DNA of 64,000 bases from Niebla homalea (lineage: Eukaryota; Ascomycota; Lecanoromycetes; Lecanorales; Ramalinaceae), in the NCBI GenBank assembly GCA_019925105.1, contig JAHGAU010000016.1, forward strand, positions 124,001 to 188,000, given 5' to 3'. A program made the position numbers and the translations under genes. The notes beneath the pieces were generated by a model, which was given only the letters and a program-made list of their open reading frames with translations, was not told where the DNA came from and ran no database searches. This document shows, piece by piece, positions 21,039-32,850 of this stretch; positions within the stretch are counted from its first letter, which is position 1, and every line of letters starts with the position of its first letter.

Positions 21039-21820
21039 ACGTTGAGATCGCAGAAAGAAGCTGTTGGCTAAGAGAACGGGCTTTTGATGTCATCTCTGCT
21101 CACTTGTTGTTCTATTAAGCTAGCTGTAGGCTTGTCGCAATTTGGGAATGCGTAAAGTGTGGATGACGCCTCCAGCCTGTTGTTCCAGCAGGACTGTTGT
21201 AGTGGATCTGGGTGGGTATCTGAGAATACAGGGGCGTAAAAAAAGTACGTGTATGTATTTGATGCAGACACTTCCTTCATAGTTCTGTAGTCAAGTCAAG
21301 AAACATACATGGGTACTACCACAACACAAAGTAGTATTTTCTGCTAGCAATTCCCAGAAACCCGGACTTGTCTCTATAGTTCACTGGTTTTGTAAATTTC
21401 AGTACTGTCGTTTACCAGGGCCATTGAGGCCGGGTAAGCTGAGACTATAATTAGTTTAGTATAGCAAATGGCGATTTCCATGCCGAAGAGCGTCGTCTTG
21501 TGGAAGTCAACGATCTGAAATACAATGAAGCTGCCATGCGAGTCACAAGATATGGCTTATCTAGCGGTGGCGACAATCAAGCGCTCAAGGTCCTTCGTCT
21601 GCAAGAAGGTTACCGAGCGGCCGCTATTGACACCGCAAAACATTGCGATGATCACACATCTTGCACAATGCTATTTCACATCATCAGAAGTAGGTTGGGA
21701 TTACAACTTTTAGACCAACAAATGTAGGGTAATGTGGTATCAAAAAGAAGTGTTCTTCGAGTCTAATCATAGTAATCTATTTTAAGCCTTCTTTTCCGTC
21801 ATGATGGAAAAAATCCCAAC
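21039..21820. other. Intergenic, no gene seen
   Basis: Separates the divergent BTB gene and FHA-kinase gene, so it presumably holds both promoters. The two short overlapping plus frames at 21500-21727 and a minus frame at 21068-21280 have no recognisable content. Confidence 0.4.
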
Positions 21821-24800
21821 TAAATTTCGACCCCCCGCCGAAAGATCCCACAAAAGGGTACGCCTTCGGCACGGACGAACAAAAGTGCGATGTCTTCTTG
21901 GGGCCTCGAAGCATACGGGGCACCAGCGGTGTTCACTTTCACATCACGTTTGATGTGATCAATAAAGAAAGACGCATCGTACTGAGGGATGCCTCCACCA
22001 AGGGATCCGCCGTCAGCTACGACGGCCAGGCAGATAAGGAAGTGCGACACCACTTCACTTGGATCCTGAACCTGGAGAAGAATGAAGAGGAAGGTAGGGA
22101 AGAAGGAGAATGGGAGATCGAAATGCACGTTCCGAGGCTCAGATTCAAAGTCGAGCTGGCCAGCCACCGGACGTGCCAGGCTAAATACAACAAGAATGTG
22201 GGGAAATTTCTCGATCACAGTCAGACCGCCGACCCTCCCCTTGGCGGGTTGAGCATCGATAGCTACACGACCGAGGTGGCGCCCAGTCAGTCCCGCACCC
22301 CGGGACAACGTCCCGTCTACATCCACGAATGGAAGCTGGGAAAAGGCTCGTACGGACTGGTCGACCGAGTCGTCGACGTCAGCACCGGCGCCGTCTACGC
22401 TCGCAAGAAATTTTTCAAGCCTTCGTGGGACAAAGACAACGAGCGCAAGAGCCGTCAAAGGGAGGAGTGGCTGGAGAAGATCCGCCGAGAGATTCGGATC
22501 ATGATACAGCATCCACATGTAAGAACGACCAACCGAGCGAACGAGACGGACGCTGACCGCCGTGGAAGGAGCACATGGTTCCGATCGTGGATTTTCAGGA
22601 AGACCCACGACCGTTCTTCGTGATGCCGTATCTGCATCTGGGTAGTCTGAAAGACGAGATTTCCCAGATCCCGCTAACCGAGGGAGAAATCGACGACCTG
22701 CTCTTCCAGGGGTTGACCGTGCTGGACCACCTGCACTCGCGTGGCGTAGCGTATCGAGATTTGAAGCCGGAGAACATCCTCGTCGAAAGTCGATCTCCTC
22801 TGAGCGTACAGTTCACCGACTTCGGCCTCCGCGAACGATCAGCCCGATTTGAAGACCACCTGTGGGACGGAGCGATACGCCGCGCCTGAGATCTTCACTG
22901 GGGAAAAATACACCACTGCGGTAGATATATGGTCGCTGGGAGTGATCATGTTGGAGTATGTGTATGGCCTTCCGACCCAGCACCTGCAAGTCCGCGAGGG
23001 CGGAGTCGCCGCCTTGAGGGAACGGGGCCTGGCCTGGTGCCGCCGTCTCGTCGAGTACGTCGAAGACTGGGACTCGGATCGCCTGATCGATCTCCTCACC
23101 AGCGGAATGCTTCGGATGGGGGCGCAGCAGCGGCTTTCCGCCGGTGCCTGTCTCACGAAAGGGTACCGGTTGGGGGTCTTCGGTCAGTCGTCCGCGGGCT
23201 CGGGAGACGCCACACCAACACGGTGGACGGCTCCGGCAAGCGGGGCACAAAACGAGGAAGACATCCCCACTGTTATCGTAGACACCCTGTGGGACGCGGG
23301 GAAGGAACATGGGAATCACAACAACGACGACAACGACGACGACGACCATCACGCGGGACCGTCCGCCTCCGTCCACCTGTCCGTGACCTCGATGTCCAGC
23401 CAGCTCGAAGTGCCGGGATCCGAGAGCGATGTGAATGCACCCCAGCCGCGAAGGGGAAGTCCCGAGGCTGTCTCTGGTCATCCGAGTGACCACACACGAT
23501 CGTCACTGGAACCTCCGTCTCCACCCGAGGCCAGGTCGACGCATGCCAGATCCAAGCGACATCGATCGCCGGCCGCGAGCTCATCCAGCAATCCGTCGGA
23601 CCGGAGTCGGGTCAAACGTCGACCGCCGGAAGCTCGTCTCACACAGGTTCCCCTGGAATCTGACGCGGATGAGGTACCTTTTTCGTGGCTTGTGATGGTG
23701 CAACACATGCTGACGGGCTACGAGGTGACCAACTTCGACGAGGAACATATCGGGATGACCGTGAACGGCCAAATCGTGCTCATGCGAAAACAAGATCGGA
23801 CGATCAACGCCACGCAAGTCCTCAAGCTCACGCATGAGAGTTCTGATGCGCGGCGTAAGAAACTCGACCGTCTGAGGCGTAAGAATAAATACGAGATCAG
23901 ACCCTTCAGAAGAAGACCAAATAAGTGGATTAGCATCCAGCGCGGGAAGGATCTTTGCGTCGAACTCAAATTGGAGGAGAAGCTGCGACCTCTCTTAGAC
24001 CACGGATCCGATCTACAAGGCCACCAATCCAACTTAGGCGTAGAGAAGGTCTGCGACCGGCATTCCGGACACAAACTTCGCGCCTTACGTGCGAAGGACC
24101 CTTCGAAGCCTGACAAAGTAGGCGAGGTGGGCGACTTCACCCCCTCATTGACGGGTAGAGATGCGATACATACTGACCGCTTTCGAGGTGAACACAACCG
24201 GAGCGGGATACGCCGAGATGACGGTGGACGATCAAGTCGTAGTCATGTGGGAAAATGATTGTTCGATCAACGCGACACAAATTCTCAAACTCTCCCAAAA
24301 AAGTCGATCGCAACGAGATTATATGACCAAGACTTTGAAAGAAAACAACGAGGTGGTGTTTCGTCCGGCGCGAGGGACTCACGGATTGGAAAACACGTGG
24401 GTCAGCATCCGGCGCGGGATAGAGCTTTGCGTTGAACACGGACTGGTAGAAAAGCTGCGACCTCTGTTGGACCGCGGATCAGTTCTGCAATTGAACATAT
24501 CTAATCCACGTGACGAGAAGGTTTGCGACCCACATCTCACCTCTGCACGTGGCGAATCGACTGACATCCGTCCAGAGCCTCCTCGGCCCCACACACTCGT
24601 CGCGAATCCCTGCTGACCAGTCTGAGACGTTATCATTCATCCGAGTCGTCGACCGTTCATGCCCGATCATGGCTCGAAAGTCGGGACTGGCGGATCAATT
24701 GCACACAGGTGGCAAACCGAGCATCGAAAAGACACGCGGTAGAGAAACTGAGACGGAAAATACCCACGGATCCGTACGATTTCGTTCGAGGAGGGTTGAA

Positions 24801-25416
24801 ATATCTTCAGGGAACTTACGTGGACTTTGACGTGGGGATCGACCTCTGCCGTAAATTAGGACTCGATGACCTCGCCGATCAACTCCTTCATGAGAGGCGT
24901 ACGGACATCGACCGAGCCGCGGACGTGCAGCAAGACCTCGTCGTTTCTCCGGTCCTCGAAGATCCAACGACGGTCCCGGTTCCGTCACGATTGACCGATT
25001 CGGATCACAATCAGAATGGAGCCGTTGCCGGACAGTCGCAGTCAATGGAGTCTCCCCAGCCCGAGGACCCAATGGTGACGGGTGATACGACGAATGAAGG
25101 CTCGGAGGAGCATAATCATTCATTGGAGGAGGAGGATGCATCATCGGTATATACCGATATCACGCAGCTCCACGCTCCACGATCCAACGGATCTGACGAT
25201 GAGGTGTTATCGCGACCATCGAACGATGACACCGAACCGGATCACAACCAACGCGCTGAAGAGAGAACCTCATACTGCTCATATGGAGACTACGAACGGA
25301 ACTCGGAGTTGGAGGAGGTGAAATTGGTTTTGCAAGCTCCCTCGAAGACCTCATCGCGGTATGGAAGTACGACGGACGTCTCCCGTTCATCCTGGTTGGC
25401 TGCATGGGACAGGTGA
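21821..25416 (+). pseudogene. FHA - Ser/Thr kinase - triple KilA-N/APSES-like protein, frameshifted
   Basis: Reading from about 21821: an FHA-like domain (KGYAFGTDEQKCDVFLGPRS, then TSGVHFHITFD); a kinase domain with WKLGKGSYG (glycine loop), ARKKFF (ATP Lys), GVAYRDLKPENIL (catalytic loop) and TDFGL; then, in another frame, CGTERYAAPEI and DIWSLGV. A long Ser/Pro/Arg-rich linker follows. Three KilA-N-like modules come next at about 23665-24020 (TINATQVLKLT), 24155-24490 (SINATQILKLS) and 24640-24890 (WRINCTQVANRAS), each with a trailing LCVELKLEEKLRPLLD-like segment. A 50-bp intron is supported at 22519-22568. One extra C at about 22827-22831, just after DFG, shifts the frame, and two further frame changes separate the modules. 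No start ATG is visible upstream of the FHA block. Composition is normal, so decay is by indels and not by RIP. Unless the indel is a sequencing error, the kinase is truncated. Confidence 0.8.
22519..22568 (+). other. Spliceosomal intron in the FHA-kinase gene
   Basis: GTAAGA donor after codon CAT (22516-22518) and AAG acceptor before GAGCAC. A 'gctgac' branch-like site lies ~16 bases before the acceptor. Removal joins IMIQHPH to EHMVPIVDF in frame across the kinase N-lobe, as the family requires. Its 50-bp length is typical of ascomycetes. Confidence 0.85.
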
Positions 25417-25435
25417 GAGACGCGAACCAGGACCT

Positions 25436-25600
25436 ATTTCCAGAGCTGTGAGATGAACACCGTCGATCCAGGACTCCGTCCACCGAACCAGATATTGCTT
25501 CCGGGGCCTCCCAAGCCCCTGCTTTACGTCTCTTGCTTGCAGTATCTCTCCTTCGAATGTCTCCAGGCCAAGGTATGGCCTCCTAGTCTATATATAGTAA
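25436..25600 (-). pseudogene. Chromodomain-like fragment
   Basis: On minus the sequence reads FEGEILQARDVKQG, GRPRKQYLVRW and SWIDGVHLTALEI. It is closely similar to the chromodomain-like end of the pseudogene at 40162-41990 (WEGEILEERDIKQ, GRPRKQYLVQWKG). It is only a ~50-codon fragment in a non-RIP stretch, between the FHA-kinase gene and a TPR relic. A duplicated or transposed piece. Confidence 0.6.
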
Positions 25601-25789
25601 AGCCAGACCAAGCTCTCTGGTTTCTCCTACGACCTCTTGTTCCCTGTAAGAGTATGACTGGCAAATAGTAAATTTCTTATGGGCTCTGTAAAGGGGTAAT
25701 GATAAAATAGGATTTGGAGGAAAGGTCGGGCAAGACATTCACCATAGATAGATGCTCCCTGCCTAGCGCTTATTTCTCAAAACCAACAC

Positions 25790-26395
25790 TCGTTAGTGGA
25801 TCCGCTCGGCCTCTTCGTAGCTGCCTTGCCTGCTCAACACTCCTGCCAGGTTGTTCATGCTCCCCAGCGTCGATGGATGCTCCTCGCCCAGCGCATTCTT
25901 GCTTATCTTCATCACTTGCATGTCCAGCTCTTCGGCCTCCTTCCAGCGTCCTTGATTCCGGTATGTCGAGGCTCCTTCCAGCGTCCTTGATTCCCATATG
26001 TCGAGGCCAGATTGGCTATACTACTTAGCGTGGAAGGATGCTCCTCGCCTAATACATTCTTTATTTTCTCTATTACCTATATATATAGTTCTTCGGCTTC
26101 CTTCTAGCGTCCTTAATTCGAGTATATTAAGGCTAGATTAATTATATTACTTAACGTGGAAAAATATTCCTCGTTTAATCCCTTTTTCCTTTTCTTTATT
26201 ATTTATACCTTTAGCTTTTCGGCCTCCTTTTAACGTCCTTAATTCCTATATATTAAGGTTAAATTAATTATATTTATTAACGTAAAAGGATACTCCTTAC
26301 TTAATATCTTCTTTTTTATCTTTATCGCCCGTACCTTTAGCTTTTTAACTTCCTTTTAACGTCCTTAATTCCGGTATATTAAGGTTAAATTAATT
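25790..26395 (-). pseudogene. Second TPR array, about five repeats, in the right arm
   Basis: Minus-strand reading gives GEEHPSTLGSMNNLAGVL, then SRQGSYEEAERI near 25790-25900. Further 126-bp units become increasingly AT-rich toward 26395, where the right arm begins. It is oriented toward the first array, so the two NLR-like relics converge. As on the left, the unit nearest the core is the least mutated. Confidence 0.8.
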
Positions 26396-28541
26396 TCTAG
26401 AATTAAATATAATAGATATAATTAATTAAAAACCCGTTAAATACTTTTAATTTTTAATTTATAATTTATTTTAATTTTTTTAATAATTTTTTTTTACGAT
26501 AATTTTAAGGTAAATTAATATATTAAATTATCTTTTAACGTTATAATATTAAGAATACTCCGTTTTTATTTAAAGATTCTTAAATATTATTAATAATTAA
26601 TTAAATTTAACTTTAAAAATCTATATTCTTTAATAAATAATTATATAAAATAAATTTCACTTATTTATTATTTTTAATTATTTTAAAACCGATATTATAA
26701 AGTAATATTAATTATAAAATTATATTTTATAATAATAAATATTAATTATTTAATTTCTTTAACTTTATAATTATAAATTTAAGATATTAAATAATAAATT
26801 CCCGTAATTAAAAGTTAATATAATAGAAATTAAAAATTAAAAAAGGAATCTATAAAGTATTAATATTTCTTATATAATTATTTTTAAGTTTATATAACCT
26901 TAAAATTTTCTTATTTTAAAATAATATTTATTTAAATAAATTCTATTTTTAATAAATCCTTATTTATATATTAAAAGGTTTTTTATAAAAATAAATATAT
27001 TATAATTTATTTATTTAAAATTAAAAAATTAAGTAATTAATTAAATTTCTTATATTTTAATTATAATTTAAAAGTTAAAATAAACCGAAAAAAGGATTTT
27101 AAGTAAATTTTTATATTATTATTAAAGTAATTATCTTTATATATTAATCGGTAAATTTAATTAATTAATTTATTATCCTTCTTTTAAAGTTAAAGTAAAA
27201 TCTTTTTTAATTAATTTTATTTAAAATTAAAAGATTAATAACTCTTTAAATTCATTTTAAGAAATAACGGTAAATTAATAAAGGATTTTACTTTAAAAAT
27301 AAGTTAATAATATAATAAATTAAATAAGTAAATATTTATTTATTTAATTTATTTAAATTTAAAAAACCGGTTATAATATTCCGGTATATTTTAAAGCTTT
27401 ATATTTAATATTATAATTAAATTATTATAATCTTAAAAATATATAATAAATTTAAAATCCGTTACTTTAATTATAATCCGAAAATTATTTTTAAATATAA
27501 GTATATTTTTAAGTTTAATATTTCTATAAATAATACTTATAATTTAATAAATAATTATTATAACTTTTAATAAAAATAATATTATTAAAATATATATTTT
27601 TAATAATAATTCCGATATTTATATAAAGGTTTAATTTATTTTTAATTAATAAATCCTTAAATCTTTTTTATTTTATAAAGCTATAAAGGTTTTTTAAATA
27701 ACTTTTTTTAAATATTAATATTAATTATATATAATTATTTTTTAAAATATTTTAATAAATTTTTTTTAATATAATAATATATTTATATTTCCGTATTATA
27801 AGGTAATTAAGTATTATTATTTCTTAAATAATTTCCTTAAAAAAATATTATTATAAATAGTTAAAAAGCTTAAACGTAAAATTCTTTTAAATATTAATTA
27901 ATACTTTATTAATCCCGGCTTAACCGTTTTTTCTTATTTTATTTAATAATATTTATTATATTATATTTAAAAAATAAATATAAAATCTTTAAGTTAATTT
28001 AAATAAAGTAATAAAATTATAATCTATATATTACTTAAAAGCCTTTATTGGCTTAACGCTTAAGCCAAATTTTTTCATATTAATATCGGAAGTTAATAAA
28101 TTAACCCCGTTATAGAAATTTAATAATTAATCGCTTATTCCTTTTTTCTGGTTATTCATGGATAAGCCGGTTGATTTTGCCAGACTATCTTATCGAAGTA
28201 CGTCAGGATCTAATTGAATATAAACCCGAGTATCGTTGAGGTTGATAACCCCAATGTCTCGGTAACTTTCTGTAAACTTCGGATAGATAAGAAGGCCAGC
28301 TAATGAAATTTTCTGCGTTGCCGATAAGTAAGTATATAAGGCTATAAGAAATCGAATTGATATATTAATAGTAAATATATATTATTAAACGTTTTAAGTT
28401 TATTTACTTAAGTAAATTTCTTTTAAGGATTATATTAATATAATTTCTTCGTTAAAAGACCCTACTCGGCATTAAGATATATTCACCTTACTTATTATAT
28501 ATATGCCATCTTCTTGCCCGATGCAGTTTTAGGATAAAAAA
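26395..28541. repeat. Right arm of the large inverted repeat
   Basis: Reverse complement of 14331-16500, ending at 'aaaactgcatcgggc' read on minus (about 28541). Heavily RIP-degraded between 26400 and 28180; 28180-28340 retains near-normal sequence and several readable codons. Together with the TPR units the palindromic region spans 14.2 kb. Confidence 0.8.
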
Positions 28542-28559
28542 GTGCCGAGTGGAGTATTT

Positions 28560-29700
28560 CCGCGACGCGTCCTTGATCTCCTTCACAAATGCACCTACTT
28601 AATGAGCTTGCAAATCCACTACCATGACACCTAGAATTCCTAGATCTCATAGTCCAACCCCAGCTTACTCCATCACAAAGAGGGACATCTTTAGGCGCCG
28701 TCTGACAGGTACTACATACGAAGCGATTGGACGCGACTTGGGGATCCCTCCTCTACCGCAAGACACTACTTCATTAAGAGCTCCCTGACCCGCACATACT
28801 ACAGACAAAAGGGATCTGGACGTCCAGAAGGGTTTACCGATCGACAAGAGAGGCTCATAGTGAGGATTGCACGAAGCAACCCCAAATTCACCTACCGACC
28901 GTCGCAGACCGCCGTTGGGAGGGTGGGGGGGGGGGGGTTTCAACCGTAAAGCCATATACCGGATTTGAAGAGATACTGTATAACCAAATGGAGGGCTAAG
29001 AAGTGCACGCTGCTTACGAAAGTTGCAGCAAGAGCTAGGCTAGCATGGTGTCAAGCCTGAAAAGACTAGAGTTCGAGGGAGTGGAGTAAGGTGATTTGGA
29101 GGAATGACTGTTCTGTGGAGATGGGATCCGGATCCAAGCGCCAATGGGTCTTTCGCACCCCGGCCCAGAAATGGGACAAAGAGATGATACAGCCATACAA
29201 TAAGAGTAAGATTCCATCGATCATCGTCTGGGGGGCTTTTCGGTGGAAGTACAAAGCCGATTTGGTGTGGATAACTCGTGATGAGACGTCCAAGAAGGGG
29301 GCCACTCCGCGGAGTCATATATTGGGGTTCTTGAGAACCAACTACCCTCATTGTACCAGGACGGCATGCTATTCATGCAAAAAAATGCACCTATATACAA
29401 GGCCCACAAAGGAATGGAATAATTCGGTGATAGGGGTATTCAATTCCTTGTTTGACCACGGTACTCCCCGGACCTGGATCCGATCGAGCACCTACGGCGC
29501 AAATTGAAGGAGATCGCCTTCGATTTGAATCCGGGCCTTAAAGATAGTAGCCTGACACCTGAGGAGAAGCTCGATCAGCTATATACAACTCTTGAGAGAG
29601 CTTGGCACCTCGTCTCCAGAGCGTTTCTCAGAGCGCTTAGTAAGAGTATGGAGAGGCGTGTTAAAGCGGTGATCAAGGCTGAAGGGTAATATACTCGGTA
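28560..29700 (+). pseudogene. Tc1-like transposase relic (frameshifted, not RIP-degraded)
   Basis: Starts at ATG 28631 (MTPRIPRSHSPTPA, then ITKRDIFRRRLTGTTYEAIGRD). Sequence continues with REGFTDRQERLI-like HTH text, a GC-rich poly-G run at about 28921-28937, then in shifted frames VEMGSGSKRQWVFRTP, VWGAF, PDLNPIEHL-like sequence around 29470, and LKEIAFDLNPGLKDSS with EKLDQLYTTLERAW to 29689. That order is a fungal Tc1-family DDE transposase. At least four frame changes and several stops are present. It begins just outside the right arm of the inverted repeat, so it may have inserted at that boundary. Confidence 0.8.
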
Positions 29701-32205
29701 CTAATAGGAATCGTAATTAACAAATTGCGCATAATTAAGCTGTAACACCATATAGACTATTATGCAAATCAATTTGAGCATCATTTGATAAGAGGTTGTT
29801 GAGTTATAAGCTATTGGAGAATATGGATTTTTTGGTACGATTTCGGTAAATTCTTCCTTAATAACTATATTTATCCTAATATTATAAGTGCTTATAGATA
29901 ATAGTAATTTAATAATTAAATAAGCATTAATTAAATAAAAACATTATATTTATAAAATACTTTAAAATAAATATAAGGCTCTTAGAAAAACATTTTAAAA
30001 GTAAAAAAATTAAAGGACTAAATTCTCCGTTATTTATATTTATCGGAGTTAGATACCTTTCTAAGCTTAAAGCTAATAGCTCGTATTTGCATTAATAACG
30101 CTACGCCTGGATCTATTTATAACCAGTCCTGTATTGGCGTATTCATCCAGTATAGCCTTTTATAAGCCGGCGTTCTATATTATGGTAACCAGATAAATTC
30201 GGCCCATTAAATAGTATATGCGAGGTAAGAAGTGGGCTGTACTATATTTGAATTGGCACCTATCGGGCGCTAAGCGTTCGCTGAATCTTCACTTGCGCAT
30301 TTATATAATATAGGGCTCGGACTTAATCTGAGTTACCTTAATTGGTTAGACTTTATAATATAAGTCGTAATGTTATAGAAGCATAGCGACGCCTTTAACT
30401 ATGTAATAAAGCGTATCGCTCTTAATTTAAGGTCTTTTAATATAATTTCTTGAAATTAAAACGAGATAGTATATAACCTTATTATAAATTTATACTTTAA
30501 AAGTTATCGTTATAATATCGCTTATATAGATAATTACGACTTAATATATTAATAAATAAAAGCTGGATAATCTTTTAAAAACCTTATTCCCCGATAGAGG
30601 TTATAAATATAAAGTATATATTACTTTATTTCCTTCTATAACTTAAATATATTAATACGGTATATTAATTTAAAGATAATATAATATTAACGGTAATATT
30701 CCGAAAAATTCTAAGGAAGCTTATTAATATAATTCCCTTTTTTATATTAAAATTCAAAATATTAAGATTAATATTAATTTTAATTAAGGTTAAGATAAAA
30801 AGATATAAGAATAAACCTTAAATAATATATATTATTATTTAACGGTAAAAGAGATTTTAATAGAAATTCGGTATTTTATTAAGAAGCTTTAAGAGCGGGT
30901 AGGTGGCTAGGGAGCGGGGATATATACGCAGGAACCTCCTTAATCTCTATCCTCATTTTTTATAGCTTATAGCGTTTCGAATGCCTCTTTAATTTCTTAG
31001 GCTTCTATTTTATAGCTATTTAATATCCTCTGATTAATTATCTTATATTATAATTATAACTTAAGCTCGATCTTCTGGCGTACTCGTAAAGCGACCCAAC
31101 GGACCCTCGAAGTTAATCGTTACTCCTTTTTCCCTTCCATTATTAATAAGAGTATTAATAGCAGCGATATCGGCGACCTTGACAGCCCTCCTACCATTAG
31201 CCGAGTAGACGAGCTTCTGGACTAATTCAATACTATGGAGATAAGCCAGGCAGCCTAGGGTAACACCGTTGCTAAGATTGGGGGGCGCGAGGAAAAGCTC
31301 CGTCGGTTCCAGGTTAATCTGGCTTCGGCGCTTTAAAATTAACAGCGGAAGAGCCTTTTAAGGGCCGTTATTCCTTCTTATATAGCAGTAATACCTATAA
31401 TACCCCTTGCCCAGATACTTCCTGCCGTTTAACGTAAATTTTTTATTAAGATATTTAATAAGACCTTTATACCCGGAAAAATTGCCCGAGTTAATTAATA
31501 ATTACCCGGCCAGAAATACGCTGGGTTCTTAGGCTAAAAGAGCTTTATTTTTCGCAGAGACGAATATTATATACTTAATTAAATACTTCGAGGTATATTA
31601 TAAAATTATATTAATAAAAGTTCCCTTAAATCTATATAAAGGGCTTAATAAAACTTTAATATAATATAAATATTACCTTAATATATTTTTAATTTTATAT
31701 TATTAATTATATTTAAATCTTTATTACTTTATATATATTTTAATATATGAAATCTAAGATAACCCAACTTATTAACGCTTAATTAATAAGTAATTAAAGG
31801 ATAATTTCCTGGTTTATAGAAGTAAATAAATTAATCTAAAATAAAAGAAAAAATTTATTATATTTAATAACCGATAACTTTAAAAGATAAAAAAGTCCTT
31901 ATTAAGTATTATAAATATTTTTATTAAAGCTTTTAATCCAATAATCTTAGCTATAAATATAAGCATATTTACTCTATATATTAATTAATAATATATAAAA
32001 AAGACTGCCGTTTACCTTTAATTAATAATTGGATTCCACTTATAAATCCCCGTCGGTAAATATTCCGTAGGTCCTTAATTTATTATATTTTATTAATAAG
32101 TTTTTCCTATATATAATAATTATAGATAAGCCACCGCTCGAAGCTTTTAACCTATTAAAGGCCGAAGGTTAAATGCGGAGGTTGGAGACCTATTGATTAA
32201 GTGAA
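29700..32205. other. AT-rich RIP-type block with a small island at 31.08-31.38 kb
   Basis: Mostly TpA-rich sequence with no readable frame. 30110-30260 (read on minus) resembles 38600-38735 on plus, listed separately. The island near 31080-31380 has near-normal composition, and one plus frame reads SDIGDLDSPPTISRVDELLD and GGREEKLRRFQVNL between stops, perhaps a coiled-coil protein relic. No family assigned. Confidence 0.45.
30110..30260 (-). repeat. Fragment shared with 38600-38735 in opposite orientation
   Basis: On minus it contains 'taggtgccaattcaaat' and 'agatccaggcgtag'; the same phrases with the same order and spacing occur on plus at 38628-38730 ('taggtgccaattcaaac', 'agatccaggcgcag'). 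Both could translate with GANSNI and a following DPG. Whether it is a gene fragment or a retrotransposon end is not clear. Confidence 0.55.
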
Positions 32206-32460
32206 TATTTCAATAGTGACGCCGACTTCTTTGATGCAAAGGAGATTTTGTCTTCCCCCGCACCGAATTAAGAGTCACGTGGAGGCCTCCCCGGGTACGC
32301 CCCCCCCTAGACCCCCTGAAGATTCCCCCGAAGCCCACCCCTCCGGGGCGCCCCCGAAGACCTCCTAGAAGACCGCCCCTAAGACTGATATAGCGTGCAG
32401 TACAGTACACCGTCACCTTCGGGATTACTGAGTGGGTAGCGACGAACATACGATAGCGAG
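32206..32460. other. GC-rich low-complexity patch
   Basis: An abrupt C-rich island (about 32290-32390, runs of 'cccccg' and 'ccccct') in AT-rich surroundings. The 79-codon minus frame is Gly/Arg-rich because of this composition and is not credible as a gene. Confidence 0.5.
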
Positions 32461-32571
32461 TATGCGATAATAATACCTGAATAAATAGTCCAGTATAATA
32501 GCATATAAATAAACCCTTATCTATGTAGAGAGATCACCGTGCAGCAAGTGTAGTGGGAGGGTCTCAACGTA

Positions 32572-32848
32572 GAAGGGGCCACCCCCCAGCCGGACAGACC
32601 CATCAACCGGACAGTACGAAATATTCTCACAATCATACTTCAAAATGCACGGGACAAGCCCCTTATAAGCCCCCTAAAGGACAAATCATAGCGCGAAAGT
32701 TAGGGCGCGGAGCCGCTTAGGTCAGGTGCCTAATCCAGGAATGAGCGCGAGGCTATAGCGGAGATGTCTTGCGCATTTTGGCGTATGAGTCGAGAATATT
32801 TCGTACTGTCCGGTTGGTGGGTCTGTCCGGTTGGGGGGTGACCCCTTC
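32572..32848. mobile_element. MITE, 277 bp, TA-flanked, same family as 9982-10150
   Basis: Arms of ~58 bp (32572-32630 and the reverse complement ending 32848) differ at only a few positions and share 'gaccggacag'-type blocks with the smaller copy at 9982. TA lies immediately outside both ends (32570-32571 and 32849-32850). No coding capacity. It lacks RIP signs although it lies between RIP blocks, so it probably inserted late or is too short to trigger RIP. Confidence 0.85.
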
Positions 32849-32850
32849 TA

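Noticed and set aside
21820..25160. Minus-strand frames up to 262 codons opposite the FHA-kinase gene
   Set aside because: Antisense shadows of a GC-rich coding region; all recognisable motifs are on plus.
32210..32449. Gly/Arg-rich 79-codon frame
   Set aside because: Produced by a C-rich low-complexity patch; no upstream signals or homologous motif.
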